64,000 nt of DNA from CAVPKN01 sp963832835 (GTDB lineage Bacteria > Chlamydiota > Chlamydiia > Chlamydiales > JAAKFR01), in NCBI GenBank assembly GCA_963832835.1, contig CAWHVD010000001.1, forward strand, positions 1,736,001 to 1,800,000. Direction: 5' to 3'. Below are positions 34,118-43,264 of this stretch, piece after piece. The notes beneath the pieces are model-generated. The model had not been told where the DNA came from. It worked only from the letters and a program-made list of their open reading frames with translations, and searched no databases. The position numbers and the translations under genes were made by a program. Position 1 is the first letter of the stretch. Each line of letters begins with the position of its first letter.

Positions 34118-34789
34118 ATGAGTAAGAAAATCAGCGGCCTATTTACAACCATTTGTATATTAACATTATGCCCAGCATTACCAATGCACGCCATTGTGAT
34201 ACTCCCTGCCCAGGAAAGCGCTGCAGCAAAATTCGGAAGGAGTTTGGGAGAAGGTTTTTCAAAAGGCATGGAACAAGCTCAGTCAATCGCACGTGAAAGA
34301 CAACATCGCGCAGAATTAGAAAAAGAGAATAGAGTGGCTGCTGAGATTGATTATTATAATCGCGTTGTAAGTCAATTGTCTTGTGAACCATCTCATCAAA
34401 CACTAACACTACCTCAAGAGATTTCCCACCCGTTCATACATAGAAATCGCTTAAAAATGTGGGATGGGGAAATAATAAATTACGAGTTCAAAAGAAAATT
34501 TAATAGAGTGTTGGCTATGGATAACTTAATTGAATGGCTCTGGTCCTTAGACATTTTAAATGAAACACCTAAGAAATTCCTTTCTTCAGGCAACATGGAT
34601 TACCCAAAGCTCAGATTAGAGATTGAACTGCTCGATTCAAATAATTTTGTGCTTTCATCCTGTGTTATATATACAAATTTGTCTTTAAAACGAGGCGAAA
34701 GCAAGGAGTTACAAGGGAAGTGGATTCTTCCATACGATCAAGTCTCACGAGTATCAAATTACAGAATATGTCTTGGGGGTACGATTTAG
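34118..34789 (+). CDS. secreted hypothetical protein
   Basis: This 223-aa protein has a signal peptide (MSKKISGLFTTICILTLCPA, cleavage near MHAIV). An amphipathic helix segment follows (FGRSLGEGFSKGMEQAQSIA), then a charged helix (RQHRAELEKENRVAAEIDYY). The C-terminal domain of about 120 residues looks all-beta (KLRLEIELLDSNNFVLSSCV). No family recognised; the C-terminal part may be a small adhesion or lipid-binding domain. It is convergent with the pseudogene that follows. Confidence 0.6.
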   Translation: MSKKISGLFTTICILTLCPALPMHAIVILPAQESAAAKFGRSLGEGFSKGMEQAQSIARERQHRAELEKENRVAAEIDYYNRVVSQLSCEPSHQTLTLPQEISHPFIHRNRLKMWDGEIINYEFKRKFNRVLAMDNLIEWLWSLDILNETPKKFLSSGNMDYPKLRLEIELLDSNNFVLSSCVIYTNLSLKRGESKELQGKWILPYDQVSRVSNYRICLGGTI

Positions 34790-34796
34790 GACGTCT

Positions 34797-35120
34797 TTAC
34801 TGGTCGTCCGTTGCGTTGACCCCAAATAATTGAAATGGTCTTACTCTACTTAACGAAAATAGATAATCCTTGTCTGAGTTATTTTCGATGTACATCTGTA
34901 CAGGATAATAACCATTGCTAATGACGTCCCGATCCAGATACTTCTTACACTCCTTCCTATCAAAAGTCTTTACGTAAACAATAACATCCTCATGCACACC
35001 CGTGGTGCCTCTCGTAACCATAACTGGAAACAAATTATTCAAAGACGAGGCTTGATAACTGGCACAACTAGTTTAACTAACGCAGACTGATAGCAATAGA
35101 AATTTAAACACTGTCTTCAT
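34797..35120 (-). pseudogene. lipoprotein gene with in-frame stop in the signal peptide
   Basis: On the minus strand, ATG 35120 follows GGAG and reads MKTVFKFLLLSVCVS, then TAA, then continues in the same frame TSCASYQASSLNNLFPVM to 34797. The TAA sits one residue before the lipobox (x-T-S-C), so a Leu (TTA) or similar codon probably changed to stop. The rest of the 107-codon gene is undamaged, which suggests a very recent mutation, suppression, or a sequencing error. The mature domain (VYVKTFDRKECKKYLDRDVI) is unassigned. Confidence 0.6.
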
Positions 35121-35354
35121 TTCGCTTACTCCAAGTAATAACACCCAGAGATACTAATTGAGTTCGTGATTTAGAATAAGATAGAACCAATCTTTTTTTT
35201 AATATTTCTTATTTCTTATCCATCACAATTCAAAGGGTTGGATTTCTTTGAGCTCATGGAAAATTGAAAAGAAATATTTTGATTATTTAGGCATATCTGA
35301 TTAGAATTTGAAATGTTAGAGGATACAAAGAGCAAAATAAAATTGGAGAATTCA

Positions 35355-35552
35355 ATGTCAAGTGAGAACGAGATGAGGAACGTCGCATCAGCGCTGCATG
35401 AAATTGCAAAGTCCATAAACATTCTTGCAGAATCTATACAGTACAAGGAAGAAACAGGGAAAAATTCATTGACCGGTGCATTAAATAATATTTCGAGCAG
35501 CATGAATGCCATTGCTGTGGCTCTTGAGCAATTTGTAACAAAAAAGAGTTAA
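35355..35552 (+). CDS. small helical hypothetical protein
   Basis: From ATG 35355 (ribosome site TTGGAG 7 bp upstream) a 65-aa protein reads MSSENEMRNVASALHEIAKS and continues with two amphipathic helices. The second is SLTGALNNISSSMNAIAVAL. No Cys, no membrane segment. Heptad-like spacing suggests a self-associating helical hairpin. No family recognised. An upstream in-frame ATG at 35313 is less likely. Confidence 0.5.
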   Translation: MSSENEMRNVASALHEIAKSINILAESIQYKEETGKNSLTGALNNISSSMNAIAVALEQFVTKKS

Positions 35553-35630
35553 GATGACACTATCAAATTATCCTTTGTAGCAATAAAGGGATCATAGACG
35601 AATTTGTGGGTCATGCTCTCCTGCTGAATC

Positions 35631-36026
35631 CTAATATTTAGAAACTGAAGCTACTATCAATGCCACAATTGATACAACAACACTCAAAAATGAAAAACAA
35701 ATTGCAAAAAGACTAATTAATTGACCAAAGCGTGTTTGAGCATATTCTCGCATACCCCTTACTAATTCTTTAACATTTTTACTATTAGGATGTTCATAAT
35801 TCCCATAAAGATGATAGGTCGGCAATTGCATTTCCTTAGCGAAACTAATTAAATCATCTAAAACCGGGCGCCATTTTTTTTCAAAGCCAGAATTATCTCC
35901 CGATTCGTAGCTCTTGGGAGGATTGTGCTTTTTTATAATTTCATCTATTTTAGTATTGTAGCTAAGGCTTTTGGCAACAAGCTTTATCTCTATAAGAAAA
36001 TTTTTACCAGGAATTTTTTTTAACAT
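35631..36026 (-). CDS. membrane protein, partner of the HEPN-like gene
   Basis: This 131-aa protein has an N-terminal soluble domain of about 95 residues (FLIEIKLVAKSLSYNTKIDE, then FEKKWRPVLDDLISFAKEMQ). One long or two short transmembrane helices lie at the C-terminus (LISLFAICFSFLSVVVSIVA). No family recognised. It starts 7 bp after the stop of the HEPN-like gene on the same strand, so both are surely one operon. In toxin or defence pairs a soluble RNase-like protein coupled to a membrane protein is common, but that role is inferred. Confidence 0.65.
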   Translation of the reverse strand: MLKKIPGKNFLIEIKLVAKSLSYNTKIDEIIKKHNPPKSYESGDNSGFEKKWRPVLDDLISFAKEMQLPTYHLYGNYEHPNSKNVKELVRGMREYAQTRFGQLISLFAICFSFLSVVVSIVALIVASVSKY

Positions 36027-36033
36027 CTAACAC

Positions 36034-36669
36034 CTAATATTTTTTGCTTAACATAAGAAATACAGACCATTGAATATAGGCACTTAAGGTCCACTCTGTA
36101 AGTTGACTAAATACTCTTAGATTGCCTCGAATCATGGACTCATTCTTTAAGTTGAGCAACAAACCGTTTGGATATTTATAGACTTTATCCTCATCCTCCC
36201 ATATTCCATTATTGTGCACGACAGAATTTCTTATATTAATAACTCCTCGCCAATAATTAAAATTATCTATTGAAATTATTTTCTTGTCATAGGATTCTTC
36301 AATAAGATTAAAGAACTTAATCTTTTTTTTTGGGATACTGAGTGGTTGCGCTTTTAATCTTAAGGCGTGCTTCATAGAAAACTCGATGGCTGATATGGAA
36401 AAAAGAAACAGCCCTTTCGTTGCCATAATCACTCTCCCTCCATTCTCTTGCTTAAGAGACACAATTTCGCTTGATGCAAGGTCAAAGCTGCCTTTCCAAT
36501 GAGTGACATAATGGTCAAGAAGTTCTAAACACACAATAGCATGATTGCATGACATTGCTAACCCAGCCTTTAGCTGGTCCTTTCTTTTATCATCAAAAGA
36601 GTCCCAAGCAGCAGTTGACACTTTTGAAATATGAATAATTCTTTGCACATCTTCTATCACTTCTTGCAT
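36034..36669 (-). CDS. HEPN-like protein (RNxxxH motif), candidate defence/toxin component
   Basis: This mostly helical 211-aa protein carries IRNSVVHNNGIW at residues 146-157. R147-N148-x-x-x-H152 fits the R-(N)-x3-H active-site motif of HEPN ribonucleases, preceded as usual by a helix and the YWRGV segment. I chose ATG 36669 (MQEVIEDVQRIIH) because AGAGGAACAG precedes it; the frame is open 41 codons further, through the TGGTGCA sites. It lies about 65 bp from those sites and 210 bp from the attachment site at 36881, a typical cargo or defence position. No nucleotidyltransferase partner is seen, unlike HEPN-MNT pairs. Confidence 0.55.
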   Translation of the reverse strand: MQEVIEDVQRIIHISKVSTAAWDSFDDKRKDQLKAGLAMSCNHAIVCLELLDHYVTHWKGSFDLASSEIVSLKQENGGRVIMATKGLFLFSISAIEFSMKHALRLKAQPLSIPKKKIKFFNLIEESYDKKIISIDNFNYWRGVINIRNSVVHNNGIWEDEDKVYKYPNGLLLNLKNESMIRGNLRVFSQLTEWTLSAYIQWSVFLMLSKKY

Positions 36670-36734
36670 CTGTTCCTCTTTGCACTTACGAAAGCAAAAA
36701 GCATGCCTAAAAGACACTTTTGTCAGCTTGATTG

Positions 36735-36763
36735 TGGTGCAATGGTGGTGCAGTGGTGGTGCA
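36735..36763 (+). promoter_or_regulatory. TGGTGCA triplet with 11-bp period near the right attachment site
   Basis: TGGTGCA at 36735, 36746 and 36757. It is the same word and spacing as the clusters upstream of the integrase, and fits integrase arm sites of the right end of segment 1. Confidence 0.65.
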
Positions 36764-36880
36764 GTTGGGTACAAAAAAGCACCAAAGTCCACAGCTGTTT
36801 ACAATAAGCTCCTCTCCTTTAAGTCTTTGATTCTTTTGTTGCTAGATATTGTAGAGTGTTGTAGATTATGGGCTTACGCT

Positions 36881-36928
36881 GGACTGTTAATCCATTGGTC
36901 GTAGGTTCGAATCCTACACCCGGAGTCT
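36881..36928 (+). repeat. internal attachment site: second tRNA-Asn 3' fragment
   Basis: GGACTGTTAATCCATTGGTC onward repeats the tRNA-Asn 3' part, including the CCCGGAGTC end. Two changes, GCAGG to GTAGG and CCTGC to CCTAC, compensate each other in the T-stem. The fragment thus comes from a functional but different tRNA-Asn allele rather than from decay. It lacks the acceptor 5' strand and D-arm, so it is not a tRNA gene. The surrounding 36793-37068 holds no other gene. Confidence 0.9.
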
Positions 36929-37068
36929 TCTAGCCAGGGACTTAAGCTCATAATCCTTTCTCCCCGGTTATGAAAACCGTGCTTTTGCCGGAGTACCTAA
37001 TTTCCTTAGATCACCCAAGCAGAAGCTGCCCAAAAGTTGCGCAGTTTCGTTTTGATCGATTGAAATCA

Positions 37069-37654
37069 ATGAAATTACTTGCAATTACCTGTAATACAAT
37101 GCGTTTAGATGGAGGGAGTATGTATGGGCATATTCCTAAGCCACTCTGGGAAAAATGGACTCCTGCAGATCCCCTCAATCGGATTCAGTTTGCTTGCCGA
37201 TCCCTTTTTTTACAAACAGACGATGGCCGCAACATTTTATTTGATGTTGGTACCGGTAATTTTTTTGACCCCAAGTTAAATAACCGCTATGGGGTTGAGG
37301 GGAATTTTGCGTTAATCAGTAGCCTGGAAAAAATAGGGATTTCTGAAGGAGATATCGATATCATTATCTTGTCTCATCTCCATTTTAATGATGTTGTCTT
37401 ATTTAGACCTGCCCTCGGGGTTACTAGTCTACGCTTCCGATTTAATACCCGGTCTCCCATGGGTCCATCTTCCAGTTACTATGGGTTATGATCGCTTTCC
37501 TGAACTTCTCGTAGATGAAAAAGAGCGATTATTAAAAAAATTGATCCATGAAAATGGCCGTTTATTATTTACCCACGATCACCAAACCGCTTGCGCGCGC
37601 GTAACCCAAGATGCAAATGGTAAGTACGTAGGACAGCCGGCGGATTTGTCATAA
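37069..37654 (+). pseudogene. MBL-fold metallo-hydrolase, frameshifted and internally deleted
   Basis: The N-terminal third is intact (MKLLAITCNTMRLDGGSMYG, ILFDVGTGNFFDPKL) up to the metal motif, which breaks off as ILSHLHFND where H-x-H-x-D-H is expected. The sequence then jumps, in another frame, to PSGLLVYASDLIPGLPWVHL and LLFTHDHQTACARV near the C-terminus. Roughly 80-100 residues between the metal site and that point are missing. It cannot be active. It is the first gene after the internal attachment site. Confidence 0.8.
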
Positions 37655-37738
37655 AAGCTAATCAAGATATTGACCAACAAATCTCTCGATTTTTGCATCC
37701 ACTTGGTCTACACTTATTGAAAATTTTAAAGAACGCAA

Positions 37739-38779
37739 ATGACGATCAACCCTTCTGAGCCACCCAATAGCGACCTCATTCTTTACCAGACTGATGACGG
37801 AAATACCCACATTGTAGTGCATCTTCAAGATGAAACCGTTTGGCTCAACCAGAAAATGATGTCCGAGCTTTTTCAAAAAGATGTTCGGACTATTAATGAG
37901 CACATTCAAAATATTTATAATGAACATGAATTGGAACCCCATGCAACTATCCGGAATTTCCGGATAGTTCAAACTGAGGGAACTCGCACAGTTGTACGGC
38001 AGGTTGATTTTTACAATCTCGATATGATCATTTCGGTGGGTTACCGGGTGAATTCCCATCGTGGTACCCAGTTTCGCATGTGGGCAACTCAACGGTTAAA
38101 AGAATATCTCATCAAGGGATTTGTATTAGATGATCAGCGTCTGAAGCAATCAGGAGGGGGTAATTACTTCGATGAACTCCTTGCCCGTATTCGTGACATC
38201 CGCTCCTCAGAAAAAGCTTTTTGGCGCAAGGTATTGGATATCTACTCTACTAGCATCGACTATGACTCTCGAACTGAAATGTCTCGGAATTTTTTTGCTA
38301 TCATTCAAAATAAAATGCATTGGGCAGCACATGGAAATACTGCGGCTGAGATTATTCATACTCGTGCTGATGCAGACAAGCCCAATATGGGGTTGACATC
38401 GTGGATGGGAGATAAGCCCCGTAAAGCTGATACCGAGGTCGCGAAAAACTACCTTAAAGCTCCAGAGCTTGACGTTTTGAACAGAATTGTCTCTATGTAT
38501 CTAGACTTTGCCGAATTGCAGGCACTGCATCGTAAGCCTATGTACATGAAGGATTGGATCGCCAAACTGGATGATTTTTTGCGCATCAGCGAACGTGATA
38601 TTTTAACCCATGCCGGCACTACCAGCAATGAGGCAGCACTTGAAAAGGCAAGGACAGAATACGCCAAATATCAGCAGAAAACTATCAATGCTCCCTCATC
38701 GGTAGAACAACATTTTTTAGAAGCGATCGACGAAGCTAAACAAATCGAATCCCATAGGAAAGACCAAAAACGTCAATAA
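37739..38779 (+). CDS. rhuM: RhuM family protein
   Basis: This 346-aa protein has the RhuM core: HLQDETVWLNQKMMSELFQK, DVRTINEHIQNIY, then VRQVDFYNLDMIISVGYRVN and GTQFRMWATQRLKEYLIKGF. The C-terminal half has a Fic/DOC-like or helical region (FFAIIQNKMHWAAHGNTAAE, then HTRADADKPNMGLTSW). RhuM occurs in pathogenicity islands and beside restriction systems across bacteria; its biochemical role is unclear. The gene looks complete. Codon use and position within the island point to transfer. Confidence 0.85.
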   Translation: MTINPSEPPNSDLILYQTDDGNTHIVVHLQDETVWLNQKMMSELFQKDVRTINEHIQNIYNEHELEPHATIRNFRIVQTEGTRTVVRQVDFYNLDMIISVGYRVNSHRGTQFRMWATQRLKEYLIKGFVLDDQRLKQSGGGNYFDELLARIRDIRSSEKAFWRKVLDIYSTSIDYDSRTEMSRNFFAIIQNKMHWAAHGNTAAEIIHTRADADKPNMGLTSWMGDKPRKADTEVAKNYLKAPELDVLNRIVSMYLDFAELQALHRKPMYMKDWIAKLDDFLRISERDILTHAGTTSNEAALEKARTEYAKYQQKTINAPSSVEQHFLEAIDEAKQIESHRKDQKRQ

Positions 38780-38893
38780 TGGACCTTGAGCCTTCTAAAA
38801 AATTAGAAAAGTGTATCTTGTAAAAAGCAAAGGATAAGTTTAGAATTCATTTAATCTATTAAATAAAATGGATTTTCAATTTAGCGGAGGGAT

Positions 38894-39571
38894 TTATTGG
38901 TAAATTTTAAATGATTCTAAAAAGAAATTTTTATGATCAACGTTCGGCATAGATGTAAACAATTGATAGACGACACCCGTTTTAGACACTAATATTTTAA
39001 AAATCAATTCATTAGTATCGATCGTTAATGATATCTCGATATTAGGTTCAGGCCAATATTCTATGTCGATATTATTATTAGAATTTGCATATTCTATCGC
39101 TAATTTTTCCACCAAATCCCTAGGCGTTACGTTACCATATTTGTATTTAAATTGATCAGGTGCCCATATACATAGAGTTCCAGATGAATAGAGTTCTTCT
39201 ATAGTACACCCATCGTACAAACCCATTACGAAAAAGGCTATTTCATTGTCTTTTTCGGTATTTGAAAAACAAAACGATTTAGGTTGCAAACCTCTAAAAG
39301 TAAAACCACGAAAAATTCGCATTCCTGGACGAGGTAAGCAGATTTCGAACCCTGGCAGATCTCCAATAGTCCAATCGTCACTTTGCACAACAAATCGTTC
39401 CCAAGCAATATCCGAATACGTGAATGTATCTTGAGGAACAGGAACTCCCGTGCAGTGGTATCCAGGTAAATAATTCTTCCAAATCCATCCTTCCACAAAA
39501 GCATCACATGGAAAAACGATGGCAAGCTGCAAGATTATCAAACAGTTGATTATCAAAACGCCTGGAAACAC
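38894..39571 (-). CDS. secreted hypothetical protein
   Basis: This 225-aa protein has a signal peptide (MFPGVLIINCLIILQLAIVF, cleavage near CDA). The mature domain is rich in aromatic residues and has about six Cys (GYHCTGVPVPQDTFTYSDIA, FCFSNTEKDNEIAFFVMGLY). It is not recognised; it could be a periplasmic or surface protein. It is the same broad type (secreted, AT-rich DNA, single gene) as the exported proteins of segment 1. Confidence 0.55.
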   Translation of the reverse strand: MFPGVLIINCLIILQLAIVFPCDAFVEGWIWKNYLPGYHCTGVPVPQDTFTYSDIAWERFVVQSDDWTIGDLPGFEICLPRPGMRIFRGFTFRGLQPKSFCFSNTEKDNEIAFFVMGLYDGCTIEELYSSGTLCIWAPDQFKYKYGNVTPRDLVEKLAIEYANSNNNIDIEYWPEPNIEISLTIDTNELIFKILVSKTGVVYQLFTSMPNVDHKNFFLESFKIYQ

Positions 39572-39821
39572 TTCTGAGCACTCACATTATTTTGTGAGGA
39601 TAAATCTTGCCAAACAACTAATTTAAAATAAATAAAAATTTGATAAATTGATTTTTTACTTTATCGACGCCTTTTTCATAAGATAGAATTTTCTCTATGC
39701 TGCAATTTTGCTGCACTTGCAGGCAAAACCACGCGACACTTCGCAGATTTCCACGTTGAATAGAATTCTATAATTTCTTAATCTTGTTGCCGTTACATGT
39801 TATGCACTGTTATCGAGTACG

Positions 39822-39895
39822 GCATTTTCAGCATCAGGAAAGCCTAAATCCTCAAAAATATTTCCGGAGCTTTCTACGATTTCTTCATTTTCCAT
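39822..39895 (-). pseudogene. HTH antitoxin N-terminal remnant (copy 1)
   Basis: The minus strand reads MENEEIVESSGNIFEDLGFP and then diverges. It is the same N-terminus as the gene at 51896..52153. The rest of the gap 39572-39983 shows no other coding signal. Confidence 0.65.
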
Positions 39896-39983
39896 TTTTC
39901 TTCTTACTCTTAAAATTCGAGTTGCATTTCTATAACTACCATTGGGTTCATTTATAGCTCTGGATGACTCTTTTTTGCAGAAG

Positions 39984-40652
39984 TTACCTCACACAACCAT
40001 CATATACGCAATGAACATAGCCTGAAATTTTCTCAAATTCTGCTTTGGCTGATTCGTAATCTAATTCGAAACTATAAAAGAGCAAGTAGCAGGCCTGAAA
40101 TGTATAATGCTGGCCATTATAAATTGGCATATACCTTTTTAAGAAGTAAATACCTGTCGCGCCTTTTGCATTCAGGGCTGGTGAAAAAATATTTCCTTCA
40201 CAAACTGCAGAAAATTCATTGGCAAAATCGTATTTTTGATCGTAAAAAAATACTTTATGATCTGTCATTTGGGTGTTTAAAAATTTTTCGATCTGCTTTA
40301 TAACGTATTTCGATTCTGTATCAGTATTTGTATGCGAATCGTCCTCACGGTGGAGTAAGAAGCCCGTATGCATTTTGTAACGGATATCTACATTCCCTTT
40401 ATCCAAACAGGTTTCAAGACTACTCCGCGAATTCTTCGAACTAGTTCGAAATACTTTGTATTCATCTTTGGGTAAAAGAAAAACAAATGGAGATTGAAAT
40501 AAAGGCTCTACGTACAAATCATACACACCTTCTAGATATAGACCAGAATTGGTTGATTCCTTGTATTGAGAACCACTAGAAGCAATCGCAGTGATCGAGA
40601 AACATACGTTGATCGGAATAGCCCAAAGGCAAAGCTTCAATAAATTTTTCAT
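39984..40652 (-). CDS. secreted hypothetical protein
   Basis: From Met 40652 the 222-aa product begins MKNLLKLCLWAIPINVCFSI with a signal peptide ending near AIASS. The mature part contains LYLEGVYDLYVEPLFQSPFV and ends in YVHCVYDGCVR. No family recognised; paired Cys suggest disulfides. The longer frame (start 40730) would hide the signal peptide and is less likely. Confidence 0.55.
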   Translation of the reverse strand: MKNLLKLCLWAIPINVCFSITAIASSGSQYKESTNSGLYLEGVYDLYVEPLFQSPFVFLLPKDEYKVFRTSSKNSRSSLETCLDKGNVDIRYKMHTGFLLHREDDSHTNTDTESKYVIKQIEKFLNTQMTDHKVFFYDQKYDFANEFSAVCEGNIFSPALNAKGATGIYFLKRYMPIYNGQHYTFQACYLLFYSFELDYESAKAEFEKISGYVHCVYDGCVR

Positions 40653-41012
40653 TTTTCCACTTAACAGGTAAATTTTAATAAAAACTTTTTGGAAAAAGAC
40701 AGGGCAACCGCTAAAAGAATATTTCATCAATAATTTTCATGGTTTTAAGACGATTAATATGCAAAACGGGGAATGGCTGAGTGGTGCAGCTAAAAAATCT
40801 GTCAAATGTTACCTCTGGATTTAGCGCAAAGATAAAGGGCTGAAATCTTTAAAGAGCTTTTGGACTGCTGTTGGATTTTCAATCCAACCACAATGACCTT
40901 CCTCAACAATGTTGGATAGTCGAACATTGGTAACCGTCTAATTTGCCCATCTTTCTTGAATCAGTAGAAAAAGGCAGTCTGGGGGCATGAAAAAAGAACC
41001 AGGAGGTTTTTC

Positions 41013-41309
41013 ATGCGCAAATCATCTACTGAGCTCAGGCATACGTGGGAAGAGAGAATTCAGAAACAAAAAGCCAGCGGTCTCACGATCCAGCATTGGT
41101 GCCGAGACAATCTAATTCCCCTTTATTTGTTTTACGCTTGGAAAAGGCGTCTTTTCCCCAAAACACTTAGTCGCGGGAGTTTCATTGAGATTGCTGAAGC
41201 AAAAGATGTCGGGATCACCATTGAAATGAAAGGCATATCCGTTCGCTTAGAAAAACATTTTGATGCTGCTACCCTTAAACGTTGTCTGGAAACGCTGAGG
41301 TCATGCTAA
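41013..41309 (+). CDS. tnpA: IS66 accessory protein TnpA
   Basis: This 98-aa protein starts in HTH style with RHTWEERIQKQKASGLTIQH, then WCRDNLIPLYLFYAWKRRLF, which is the IS66 OrfA/TnpA pattern (W......SG.s...wC......fy.W...l). It is needed with TnpB for IS66 transposition. It overlaps tnpB by 7 bp. Confidence 0.85.
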   Translation: MRKSSTELRHTWEERIQKQKASGLTIQHWCRDNLIPLYLFYAWKRRLFPKTLSRGSFIEIAEAKDVGITIEMKGISVRLEKHFDAATLKRCLETLRSC

Positions 41310-41629
41310 GCATTCCGGGCAATGCCCGTCTTTTCCTTTGCCGGCATCCTGTGAGCATGAGGAAAAGTTTTGATGGTCTCATGGCTGAGATTGAAGTACT
41401 CTTCCCTGGAGAATTGCTCACGGGAGCTTTCTTCATCTTTCTGAATCGGCGTAAGAATCATATGAAAGTCCTCTTCTGGGATCAGGATGGCTTTGTCATC
41501 TATTTCAAACGGCTGGAGAAGGGATCTTTCCGTTGGAAAGATAATAGCTCTGTTTTAGATCGTAGAACCTTTCTCATGCTTTTGGAAGGCATTACACCCA
41601 AGCGGCTACAACCTCGTTTTTCTCTCTAA
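41303..41629 (+). CDS. IS66 accessory protein TnpB (Orf2)
   Basis: This 108-aa protein has the IS66 Orf2 signature: RLFLCRHPVSMRKSFDGLMA near the start and FLNRRKNHMKVLFWDQDGFV in the middle, then YFKRLEKGSFRW. The start at 41303 overlaps the TnpA stop. It is unrelated to the RNA-guided TnpB of IS605. Confidence 0.9.
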   Translation: MLSIPGNARLFLCRHPVSMRKSFDGLMAEIEVLFPGELLTGAFFIFLNRRKNHMKVLFWDQDGFVIYFKRLEKGSFRWKDNSSVLDRRTFLMLLEGITPKRLQPRFSL

Positions 41630-41671
41630 AAACTCTATATTTTTTTGAGTATTTTGGGTAAAATTCTTCAT

Positions 41672-43264
41672 ATGCAAACAGCAGAAATCCATCTGATAGA
41701 TAAGCTACAAGCCGAAATTTCCAATCTACATAACCTTCTTGCCGAGAAAAATCATAGTCTTAATCAAAAGGATCGAAATATAGCTGAGAAAGATCATTGT
41801 CTTGCCCAAAAAGATCAAGATATTGCCCATCTTGAAGAACAACTCTCATGGTTTAAACGCCAGATCTTCGGTCAGCGCTCTGAAAGAGTCGTGGCTGACC
41901 TCGACCAAGAACAACTCTCTTTTCCAGGATTTGAAAATCTTCAAACAGCCATCGAAGAAAAGAAAAAAAATGTAGCAGCGCATACCAGAAAACCTCACCG
42001 GGATGGTAAAGACAAGATTGCTCTACATCCCGATTTGCCCGTAAAAACCATTGTTTTGGACTTGCCTGAAGACAAAAAAGTTTGCCCTGAGACAGGAGAG
42101 CCTCTCGTCCAAATCGGTAGGGAAGTCTCTTACAAATTAGCCCATCAGCCGGGCAGCTACTTTATAAAAGAGATCATCCGGCCCAAATATGCCCATCCCC
42201 AAAAGGAAGATGCTGGGATTTTCACAGCCGATCTGCCTGAATGCATTTTACCCAAATGCCGTGCAGATAATAGCCTACTCGCTGAGATCATCACCCAGAA
42301 ATTTGTCGATCACCTCCCTCTTTACCGCATCGTGGAGATTATGGGCAGGCAAGGAGTGGTCATCAGCCGCAAGCTTCTTTCTCAATGGGTGATCCGAACA
42401 GGGCTGGCCCTCCAGCCTCTTTATGAGGAGATGCAAAAACATGTCCTGAAAAGTGAAAACATTTACATCGACGAAATCCCCGTCAAGCTCCAGGAGAAAG
42501 AAAAATGCAAACTAGCCTACATGTGGGTTGTAGTAGGAGGAAGTGCAGCTGATCCTCCTTACAGAATTTATGATTTTCGTGAGAGTCGCAGCCATGATCA
42601 TGTGCAGGATATTCTAAAAGGGTATCATGGCGTGCTGCACTCAGATAAATATGGAGCTTATGAAAGACTGGCTGAGAAGAAACAGATTATCTGGTGTCCC
42701 TGCTGGAGTCATATACGTCGTAAGTTTTTCGAGGCCGAAACGGATGCTCCTTTCCAAGCATGGGTTTTACGCAAGATCAAGTACTTGTTTATGCTAGAAA
42801 GAGTCGCTTGGGTTAGATCAGAGGAAGAAAGACTGCAAATCCGCCAGGAGAAAGAAATCCCCATTATTGACGAGCTCATCGAGAAGATCAAAGCCAAGCT
42901 AGTATCAGGCAAAGTATTGCCCAAATCTAAACTAAGAGAGGCTCTCGGTTATTTCTCTGGGCTGATTCCTTACATGAAAAACTATACCCAACATCCATTC
43001 GCTCGCCTGGACAATAACGTAGCTGAAAGAGCGGTGCGGCCATTAGCTATTGGGCGTAAGAACTGGCTGTTTTTCGGCAGTCCAGCAGGAGGAGAGGCTG
43101 GGGCAATACTTTTTTCTCTAGTGCAAACATGTCGTGGTCTGAGTATCAATCCCAGAGAGTATTTAGAGGATATTTTTGGCAGGCTTCTAGGACATAGCGC
43201 TCAAAGATTACATGAGCTTCTTCCAGATCAGTGGCTTGCCAGCCGCAAACAGACTACCACTTGA
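41672..43264 (+). CDS. IS66 transposase TnpC
   Basis: This 530-aa DDE transposase has an N-terminal leucine-zipper-like coiled coil (about 1-60, with a repeated KDRNIAEKDHCLAQKDQDIA pattern) and LSWFKRQIFGQRSER. A zinc-binding-type region follows, then the catalytic domain with YIDEIPVKLQEK, GVLHSDKYGAYE and DNNVAERAVRPLAIGRKNWL (final Glu). ATG 41672 is preferred to TTG 41645. The broken copy at 24969..25728 is a close relative. Confidence 0.95.
   Translation: MQTAEIHLIDKLQAEISNLHNLLAEKNHSLNQKDRNIAEKDHCLAQKDQDIAHLEEQLSWFKRQIFGQRSERVVADLDQEQLSFPGFENLQTAIEEKKKNVAAHTRKPHRDGKDKIALHPDLPVKTIVLDLPEDKKVCPETGEPLVQIGREVSYKLAHQPGSYFIKEIIRPKYAHPQKEDAGIFTADLPECILPKCRADNSLLAEIITQKFVDHLPLYRIVEIMGRQGVVISRKLLSQWVIRTGLALQPLYEEMQKHVLKSENIYIDEIPVKLQEKEKCKLAYMWVVVGGSAADPPYRIYDFRESRSHDHVQDILKGYHGVLHSDKYGAYERLAEKKQIIWCPCWSHIRRKFFEAETDAPFQAWVLRKIKYLFMLERVAWVRSEEERLQIRQEKEIPIIDELIEKIKAKLVSGKVLPKSKLREALGYFSGLIPYMKNYTQHPFARLDNNVAERAVRPLAIGRKNWLFFGSPAGGEAGAILFSLVQTCRGLSINPREYLEDIFGRLLGHSAQRLHELLPDQWLASRKQTTT

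Noticed and set aside
36881..36928. Second and third tRNA-Asn genes (also 46954-47017)
   Set aside because: Only the anticodon-to-3' part is present; the acceptor 5' strand and D-arm are missing, so these are attachment-site copies.
37658..38092. 144-codon minus-strand frame opposite the rhuM start
   Set aside because: It is antisense to the well-conserved RhuM N-terminus and has no recognisable features.
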